A stretch of 64,000 nucleotides of DNA. Origin: Chloroflexia bacterium SDU3-3 (GTDB lineage Bacteria > Chloroflexota > Chloroflexia > Chloroflexales > Roseiflexaceae). The stretch lies in contig WBOU01000001.1 in NCBI GenBank assembly GCA_009268125.1, positions 587,247 to 651,246 on the forward strand, given 5' to 3'. Position numbers and translations under genes: made by a program. Under the pieces are notes generated by a model. The model saw nothing but the letters and a program-made list of their open reading frames with translations. It had not been told where the DNA came from and did not search any database. This document shows positions 56,835 through 64,000 of this stretch, in pieces; positions within the stretch are counted from its first letter, which is position 1; every line of letters starts with the position of its first letter.

Positions 56835-57350
56835 GGCGCGGGCGATGCGGTGCATTACGATGATCACGTGGTATTCGTTGCGGGCGGGCATAAAGCCCGC
56901 CCCTACAGTGGCCCGTTGCAACCCATCGTGTTCATCGCCCGCATCGCCCGCATCGGTGGGGCACACGATGGCCGCGATGCCCACGATGCGGGCGGATACG
57001 CGATCTGCCCATACGGCGGCGGGATGGCAGGGATCGCATTGGTGGCGCGGGGCGATGCGGGTAGACACCAGCGCCCCGACGTCATGGGGGATGGCACGCA
57101 TGATTCGCAGGGTGATGCGGGCAGACACCAGTAACCCGCCGCACAGGTCGCCCCCGGGCATGCGCCGCCCGGACGCTGGTCCTGCCGCACCTTTGGAGTT
57201 CGAAGGGGCACCTACTCACCCCACAAAAGCCACCCGCGACCCGGCAGCAGGCGCTGCCAAGCTGCGGCGCAACACGTCATAGAATGAGAGCAGCTCTTAG
57301 TTAGGGTAAGGAAAACCGCACGGGAGTGTTGGTGTGGCACATAACGCTGG
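56835..57350. other. Gene-free insert between array 2 and a displaced terminal repeat
   Basis: 516 nt of GC-rich DNA with internal repeats: GCGGGCGGGCATAAAGCCCG (56879 on; hairpin), GATGCGGGTAGACACCAG and GATGCGGGCAGACACCAG, and several CGCCCGCATC units. No gene is supported. It separates the last normal repeat from a degenerate one, so it may be a repeat element inserted into the array's old end. Confidence 0.55.
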
Positions 57351-57386
57351 CTCGGAATAGCCTCATCCTCGCGAGGGGATAGAACA
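57351..57386 (+). repeat. Degenerate terminal CRISPR repeat of array 2
   Basis: CTCGGAATAGCCTCATCC, then TCGCGAGGGGATAGAACA: 36 nt with about five differences from the array 2 repeat, in the same orientation. Confidence 0.85.
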
Positions 57387-57662
57387 CCGCGCAGCGCGCA
57401 TATTGCTTGCATTGCTCGTATCGCAATGCCCTCAATGCGTGGCGATGCGATCCGCGTGGCATCGTACCGGCGATGCATGCGATGCCACGCGGCGCTGGCG
57501 GGCACGCGACCCGCCGCTACGTCACTGATTCCAGCGCGCTCCTGCCTACGCGCTGCGGGCAGCCCCTTTCCCTGTATAATGCCTGCAGACCAGAGGAAGC
57601 ATCCAGCGCACGCGAGCGGGCACGACGGGTTCGGCATCGCACACACAGAAAGAGCTAGCCAT
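57387..57662. other. Upstream region of the histidine kinase gene
   Basis: 276 nt, with GC-rich repeats related to the insert before it (GCGGGCACGCGACCCGCC hairpin near 57500) and a consensus TATAAT at 57575-57580 that may be the kinase promoter; no good -35 is seen. Confidence 0.4.
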
Positions 57663-59540
57663 ATGGGGCACGCCCCCCTCCCCGCGCCCGACGACCTATC
57701 GACCCTGCTGATGAACAACATGCGCGACCTCGCGCTCATACTGCTCGACGCCCATGGGGCGGTGGCCGGGTGGAACCCCGGCGCGCAGCAGCTGCTGGGC
57801 TACCGCGCCGACGAGGTGCTTGGCAGGCCCATCGCGCTGTTCTTCAGCCCCGAGGATCAGGCGCGCGGCCTGCCCCAGCGGCATATCGCCCAGGCGCTGG
57901 AGAGCGGGCGGGCCGCTGGCGACACCTGGCTGGTGCGCAAGGACGGCAGCCGCCTGTGGGCCTCTGGTCTCACCCTGCCGCTATGGGATGACCGAAGGCA
58001 GCTGCGCGGCTTCGCCAAGGTCATCCACGACGCGACGGCGCGCAAGCAGGTGGAGGAGGCCCTGTGGGAGAGCGAGGAGCGCTTCCGCGCCACCTTCGAG
58101 CAGGCCGCCGTTGGGATCGCGCACGTGGGGCTGGATGGCCGTTGGGTGCGGGTGAACCAGAAGCTGTGCGAGATCGTGGGGGCCAGCGCCGAGGAGCTGC
58201 GGCACAAGACCTTTCAGGAGATCACCCACCCCGATGACCTCGACGCCGATCTGAGCAAGATGCAGCTGCTGCTGCGCGGCGAGATCAGCACCTACACGAT
58301 GGAGAAGCGCTACATCCGCGAGGGTGGCGCGCTCATCTGGGTGAACCTCACCGCCTCGATGGTGCGCGACAGCGATGGCCAGCCGAGCTACTTCATCGCC
58401 GTGGTGGAGGACATCACGGCGCGCAAGCAGGCCGAGCGCGATCTGCAGCAGGCCCACCAGCGCACCATCGAGATCCTAGAGAGCATCAGCGACGCCTTCT
58501 ACGCGCTCGACACCGAGTGGCGCTTCAGCTACATCAACCGGCGCGCCGAGGCGCTGTGGCGGCGCGACCGCCGCGAGCTGCTGGGGCAGAACATCTGGCA
58601 GGCCTTCCCCCATGCGGTGGGCAGCGACTCGCACCAAGCCCAGCTCCAGGCCATGGGCGAGCAGCGCGCGATCACGCTGGAGACGCGCTCGCCGATCATC
58701 GATAGCTGGATCGAGGTAACGATCTACCCATCGCCTGCGGGCATCTCGGTCTACTTCCGCGACATCACGGCGCGGCGGCAGGCCGAGCAGGAGCGCCAGC
58801 AGCTGCTGGCCAGCGAGCAGGAGGCGCGGCGGCAGGCCGAGGAGGCCGTGCGCACCCGCGACGCCTTCCTCTCGATCGCCTCGCACGAGCTAAAGACGCC
58901 GCTCACCGCGCTGCTCGGCTACGCCCAGCTGCTTGAGCGCCGCGCCCAGGGCGTGCTGGCCGACCGCGAGCAGCTGACGCTGGGACGTGTGGTCGAGCAG
59001 GCCCAGCGGCTCAGCCATATGATCGAACACCTGCTCGATCTCTCGCTGCTGGAGAGCGGCCAGGTGAAGATGGAGCGCGGCCCCGTGGCCCTTCCCGCGC
59101 TGGCCGCCCGCGTGCTGGAGGAGCTGCAGCCCCTGCTGGGCACGCGCGCGGCGACGCTGCGGGCCGACAACGAGCCGCCGCTGGTGGTGCTGGGCGACTG
59201 GGCCAGACTGGAGCAGGTGCTGCGCAACCTGCTGCAGAACGCCATCAAGTACAGCTCGGACAACAGCCCCATCGCGATCTCGGTCACGCGCGAGGGGGCG
59301 CAGGCGTGCCTAGCGGTGCACGACCAGGGCATCGGCATCCCGCCCGAGGCCCAGGCCCACCTGTTCGAGCGCTACTACCGCGCCGAGAACGTCGAGCGCG
59401 ACAAGGTGGGCGGCGCGGGGATCGGGCTGTATGTGGTGAAGGAGATCGTGCAGGCCCACGGCGGTGCGGTGGAAGTGCGCAGCAGCGAGGGCCAGGGCAG
59501 CACCTTCCGCGTGCTGCTGCCGCTGTGGCATGGCCACTGA
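57663..59540 (+). CDS. PAS-rich sensor histidine kinase
   Basis: 625 aa from ATG 57663 (AAGAG upstream; the longer frame to 57426 covers repeat DNA). No transmembrane segment or signal peptide is seen, so it is a cytoplasmic sensor. Three PAS domains lie at about 10-130, 137-260 and 268-380; the first two end with DATARKQ/DITARKQ. Then comes a coiled coil (about 380-400), HisKA with phospho-acceptor H408 (SIASHELKTPLTALLGY), and HATPase_c with NLLQNAIKYSS (N box), DQGIGIP (G1) and GAGIGLYVVKEIV (G2). No receiver domain and no partner response regulator is adjacent, so it is an orphan kinase here. Signal unknown. Confidence 0.92.
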   Translation: MGHAPLPAPDDLSTLLMNNMRDLALILLDAHGAVAGWNPGAQQLLGYRADEVLGRPIALFFSPEDQARGLPQRHIAQALESGRAAGDTWLVRKDGSRLWASGLTLPLWDDRRQLRGFAKVIHDATARKQVEEALWESEERFRATFEQAAVGIAHVGLDGRWVRVNQKLCEIVGASAEELRHKTFQEITHPDDLDADLSKMQLLLRGEISTYTMEKRYIREGGALIWVNLTASMVRDSDGQPSYFIAVVEDITARKQAERDLQQAHQRTIEILESISDAFYALDTEWRFSYINRRAEALWRRDRRELLGQNIWQAFPHAVGSDSHQAQLQAMGEQRAITLETRSPIIDSWIEVTIYPSPAGISVYFRDITARRQAEQERQQLLASEQEARRQAEEAVRTRDAFLSIASHELKTPLTALLGYAQLLERRAQGVLADREQLTLGRVVEQAQRLSHMIEHLLDLSLLESGQVKMERGPVALPALAARVLEELQPLLGTRAATLRADNEPPLVVLGDWARLEQVLRNLLQNAIKYSSDNSPIAISVTREGAQACLAVHDQGIGIPPEAQAHLFERYYRAENVERDKVGGAGIGLYVVKEIVQAHGGAVEVRSSEGQGSTFRVLLPLWHGH

Positions 59541-59583
59541 TGCGGAGGCCTGCGCAGCAGCGGTGCGAGGCCCGCATGAGGAC

Positions 59584-59627
59584 AGCTCGCCTTCGGCCCC
59601 ACGCAGCGGAGGGGCCGAAGGCGAGCT
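59584..59627. terminator. Strong bidirectional hairpin terminator
   Basis: 17-bp perfect stem (AGCTCGCCTTCGGCCCC and complement) with a 10-nt loop, followed by TGTTT on the plus strand. Placed between the convergent kinase and ABC transporter genes. Confidence 0.8.
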
Positions 59628-59649
59628 TGTTTACCGCGCGAGGCTGGCC

Positions 59650-61383
59650 TCACAGCCGCAGCGGCGTGTGGTAGAGGCTGGCGTAGAGGCCGTCGGCATC
59701 CACGAGCTCCTCGTGGGTGCCCTGCTCGCGAATGCCGCCCTCGGTCAGCACCACGATGCGCTGGGCGTTGCGGATGGTCGAGAGGCGGTGGGCGATCACC
59801 AGGGTGGTGCGGTTGCGGGCCAGCCGCTCCAGCGACTCCTGCACGGCCCGCTCGCTCTCGCTGTCCAGCGCGCTGGTGGCCTCGTCGAAGATGATGATCG
59901 GCGGGTTTTTCAGGAACACGCGGGCGATGCTGATGCGCTGCTTCTGCCCGCCCGAGAGCCGCACGCCGCGCTGGCCTACATCCGTCTGGTAGCCCTGCGG
60001 CAGCCCCATGATAAAATCGTGCGCGCCAGCCTGCCGCGCCGCCGCCACCACCTCATCTAGCGTGGCGTCGAGCCGCCCGTAGCGGATGTTGTCGGCCACT
60101 GTCCCGGCGAACAGGTAGCCATCCTGCGCCACGATGCCGATGCTCTCGCGCAGCGCCCGCAGGTCGAGCGTGCGGATGTCGCGCCCGTCGAGCGTGACCG
60201 CGCCCGCCGTCACGTCGTAGAAGCGCGGGATGAGCGAGCAGAGCGTGGTCTTGCCCGCGCCCGAGGGGCCGACCAGCGCCACGTACTCGCCCGCGCCGAT
60301 ATCGAGCGAGACACCCGACAGCACCAGCCCGCCCGCGCGGTAGCCGAAGCTCACATCGCGCAGCGAGATCTGGCCGCGCACCGCGTGGGGCCGCGCCGCG
60401 CCGGGCGGGCTCTGGATGTCGGGCTGCACCTCCAGCGCCTCCATCACGCGGCGGAAGCCCGCCATGCCCTCCTGGTAGAGCCGCGCGAAGTTCAGCGCGG
60501 TGCGGATCGGCTCGATGATGATGCCCACATACAGCAGGTAGGTCAGCAGGTCGGCCAGGGCCAGCGCGCCGCTCGCCACCCACACGCCGCCCAGCACGAT
60601 CACGGCGGCGGTGAGGATCTGGGTGAAGGCGACCATGCCGTTGTAGAGATAGCCATCCTCGCGGTGAGCCAGGCGGTAGCTGGCCACAAAGCGCTGGTTA
60701 TGCTGCTCGAACTTCTGCTGCTCTAGCGGCTCGTTGGTGAACGACTGCACCACGCGAATGCCCGACAGCGTATCCTCGGCCTGGGCGTTGATGTCGCCCA
60801 CGCGGTCGCTGCAGGCCCGCAGCGCGCGGCCAGCCCTGCGGTTGAAATAGAAGGCGTAGGCGGCCATCGGCGGCAGAAACAGGAACAGGATGATCGTCAG
60901 CGGCACGTTGATCGCGAGCAGGATGACAAAGGTGCCCACAAACTTGATCAGCGACAGCACCACATCCTCCGGCCCGTGGTGGTACAGCTCGCCCATGGCG
61001 AAGGTGTCGCTGGTGAGGCGCGTCATCAGCTGCCCGGTGCGCTGCTCGTCGTAGAAGCGGAACGAGAGCCGCTGGTAGTGGGCGAACAGCTCGGCGCGCA
61101 GATCGCGCTCCATCATGGTGCCCATCATGTGGCCCTGGTAGTCCACAAACATGTTGCAGATCGCGTAGACCGCGATCAGCGCCAGCATCAGCAGGCCGAC
61201 CATGGCGATCTGGCGCGGCGCGTCGGGTGTGGGCGCGGCCAGCAGCACGCTGGTGATGTGGCGGGCGCACAGCGGCAGAACCAGGGCGATGGCCGCCACC
61301 ACCATGGCGCAGGCTAGGTCGGCCAGCAGCAGCCGCCAGTGGGGGCGGTAGTAGGAAAAGAACTTGCGGACACGCGGACTCAT
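59650..61383 (-). CDS. ABC exporter, half-transporter (permease-ATPase fusion)
   Basis: 577 aa, starting at ATG 61383 with AGGAGA 7 nt upstream; the longer frame to 61533 crosses a terminator hairpin. The N-terminal membrane domain has six predicted helices (about 15-310) with the exporter coupling region DTLSGIRVVQSFTNE. The ATPase domain (about 345-575) has Walker A GPSGAGKTT, signature LSGGQKQR, Walker B IIIFDEATSALDS and the H-loop IAHRLSTI. Size and order match MsbA/multidrug-type homodimeric exporters. The substrate is not predictable. Its 5' region carries a short ORF and an intrinsic terminator that may regulate it. Confidence 0.93.
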   Translation of the reverse strand: MSPRVRKFFSYYRPHWRLLLADLACAMVVAAIALVLPLCARHITSVLLAAPTPDAPRQIAMVGLLMLALIAVYAICNMFVDYQGHMMGTMMERDLRAELFAHYQRLSFRFYDEQRTGQLMTRLTSDTFAMGELYHHGPEDVVLSLIKFVGTFVILLAINVPLTIILFLFLPPMAAYAFYFNRRAGRALRACSDRVGDINAQAEDTLSGIRVVQSFTNEPLEQQKFEQHNQRFVASYRLAHREDGYLYNGMVAFTQILTAAVIVLGGVWVASGALALADLLTYLLYVGIIIEPIRTALNFARLYQEGMAGFRRVMEALEVQPDIQSPPGAARPHAVRGQISLRDVSFGYRAGGLVLSGVSLDIGAGEYVALVGPSGAGKTTLCSLIPRFYDVTAGAVTLDGRDIRTLDLRALRESIGIVAQDGYLFAGTVADNIRYGRLDATLDEVVAAARQAGAHDFIMGLPQGYQTDVGQRGVRLSGGQKQRISIARVFLKNPPIIIFDEATSALDSESERAVQESLERLARNRTTLVIAHRLSTIRNAQRIVVLTEGGIREQGTHEELVDADGLYASLYHTPLRL

Positions 61384-61505
61384 GCACGATCTCCTCGTGG
61401 TGCGGCGCGGCGGGCGCGCTCGGCAAAGGGGTAAAAAAGGTGGATTCAGTGGGGGAGCCGAGGCGGCCAGGGCGAGCACCTGTGGCGAGGGACTATGGGG
61501 GTATG

Positions 61506-61544
61506 AAAAAGCGGCCACAGGTGTGGTGCACACCCATGGCCGCT
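61506..61544 (-). terminator. Intrinsic terminator in the ABC exporter leader (possible attenuator)
   Basis: Minus-strand stem of 8 bp plus 6 bp separated by two mismatches (AGCGGCCA...GGTGTG, 3-nt loop), directly followed by five T. It lies 110 nt after the small ORF stop and 123 nt before the exporter ATG, in the same direction as both. Confidence 0.75.
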
Positions 61545-61653
61545 GATATGGACTGCACCCAGGCGAGCAGGCATGCGGCGGGCGCAGGCGCGCCCGCCCG
61601 TGATCAGCGATGGATCACGAGCCGCTCGTCAGGATGTGCAGGATCTCGATTGG

Positions 61654-61734
61654 TTAGGAGGCGCACCCCACAAGCAAGCAGGCAGCGCAAAGAAGCGAGG
61701 CCTGAAGCGACAGATTGTGGGAGATGTGTGTCAT
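61654..61734 (-). CDS. Small ORF, 26 aa, upstream of ABC exporter (leader peptide candidate)
   Basis: ATG at 61734, preceded by GGAGGT at a 6-nt spacing, one of the best ribosome sites in the window. The peptide starts MTHISHNLSLQASLL and ends CAACLLVGCAS: a hydrophobic, Leu/Ala/Cys-rich sequence that would also pass as a short lipoprotein-type signal (LVGC). It is followed by an intrinsic terminator and then the exporter gene. It may be a regulatory leader peptide, a small toxin or antimicrobial-like peptide, or chance. I do not recognise a family. Confidence 0.5.
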   Translation of the reverse strand: MTHISHNLSLQASLLCAACLLVGCAS

Positions 61735-61767
61735 TGGGGTACCTCCATGGTGCGATTCGGTAGGGGC

Positions 61768-61797
61768 AGGGTACCACGGCGGCGCGGTGGGCGTCAA
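61768..61797 (-). promoter_or_regulatory. Possible promoter of the small ORF/exporter transcript
   Basis: On the minus strand TTGACG (61792-61797), an 18-bp spacer and TACCCT (61768-61773). The -35 is good and the -10 weak. It lies 34 nt before the small ORF start. Confidence 0.3.
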
Positions 61798-61855
61798 GTC
61801 GGCCTTTCGACCGAGCAACGGTTTTCCCGCGAAGGCGCGAAGGCAGGAAAGAACC

Positions 61856-61905
61856 GCTTTACCACCAAGACTCCAAGGGGAAATTTTGGTTGATGGTGGT
61901 AAAAG
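61856..61905. repeat. Dispersed repeat copy (TTGGCGTCTTGG family), inverted
   Basis: TTTACCACCAAGACTCCAAG followed by TTGGTTGATGGTGGTAAA: an imperfect inverted repeat of the same family as 13982-14036. Confidence 0.5.
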
Positions 61906-62042
61906 GTTGTGTACAGCAACAGTATGTCAAAAAAACCAGCGGCCTCGCCCATCCGCGCGCAGGGGCCGCCCGCCGCCGCTGGCCATGATCTGCCCACAAC
62001 GAAGGCGTGGGAATGCGGGCGACAGGCCCTTTTCAAACCAAC

Positions 62043-62088
62043 AGCCGCCGTTCAAGCGATTTGCACGTGCATCGCTTGAACGGCGGCT
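62043..62088 (-). terminator. Hairpin after the debranching-esterase gene
   Basis: 18-bp perfect stem (AGCCGCCGTTCAAGCGAT and complement), 10-nt loop, 4 nt after the stop codon. The minus-strand sequence that follows is only moderately T-rich (GTTGGTTTG). Confidence 0.65.
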
Positions 62089-62092
62089 GAAC

Positions 62093-64000
<1,908 letters not shown>

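Larger units (their letters stand above)
61384..62092. other. Leader region of the ABC exporter, plus spacer
   Basis: About 700 nt. From right to left on the minus strand: a hairpin at the end of the debranching gene, a dispersed-repeat copy near 61856-61905, a possible promoter, a 26-codon ORF and an intrinsic terminator, described separately. No other gene is supported. Confidence 0.6.

Noticed and set aside
56845-57282. Open frames in the insert after array 2
   Set aside because: They follow short tandem GC-rich repeats on both strands, with no domain or ribosome site.

Overview
The window looks like a high-GC filamentous Chloroflexota chromosome (class Chloroflexia; this is inference). 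The grounds are family-2 cellulose-binding modules on Thr/Pro linkers, 36-bp CRISPR repeats ending GATTGAAAC of the type I know from Roseiflexus/Chloroflexus, and a secreted repeat protein ending in an LPLL-type tail. No rRNA or tRNA gene was seen.

Region 1 (1-16.4 kb) is a plant-cell-wall degradation island. Seven minus-strand genes with gaps of 66-124 nt encode, in transcription order, a GH9 endoglucanase, a GH5 mannanase-like enzyme, a CBM2-like protein with no enzyme domain, a GH10 xylanase, a second enzyme-less CBM2 protein, a GH8 endoglucanase and a GH74 xyloglucanase (cut by the window start). Every gap holds a GC-rich inverted repeat. Phased GTCAC boxes lie upstream of the first gene. 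Beside the operon are a DHA2-type efflux pump with its own promoter and palindromic operator, an AlkB-type dioxygenase, and a secreted GH43 enzyme with a ricin-type lectin tail.

Region 2 (16.9-57.4 kb) is a very large CRISPR-Cas island. Array 1 (about 128 units, the last ones decayed) is followed by a PD-(D/E)XK-like gene and a 1-kb gene-poor stretch. A minus-strand type III-D operon then encodes a SAVED-domain protein, Cas10, Cas7-like, Csx10, a small subunit, two more Cas7-like proteins, a Csx19-like protein, a fourth Cas7-like protein and an unrecognised protein with an OB/S1-like tail. After a secreted beta-repeat protein comes a plus-strand type III-A operon (Cas10/Csm1, Csm2-5, two tandem CARF-HEPN Csm6 ribonucleases), then Cas6, Cas1 and Cas2, then array 2 (66 units plus one displaced terminal repeat). 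The two arrays differ by one base in the repeat and share a closely similar leader, so one Cas6/Cas1/Cas2 set probably serves both effector complexes. Neither Cas10 shows an HD nuclease domain, yet both keep GGDD. With two Csm6 proteins and one SAVED protein, the locus looks built around cyclic-oligoadenylate signalling.

Region 3 (57.6-64 kb) is chromosomal housekeeping: a PAS-rich hybrid-less sensor histidine kinase, a strong hairpin terminator, an ABC exporter whose 5' region carries a 26-codon ORF and an intrinsic terminator (possible attenuator), and a GlgX-type debranching enzyme fused to a C-terminal esterase (5' end cut by the window end).
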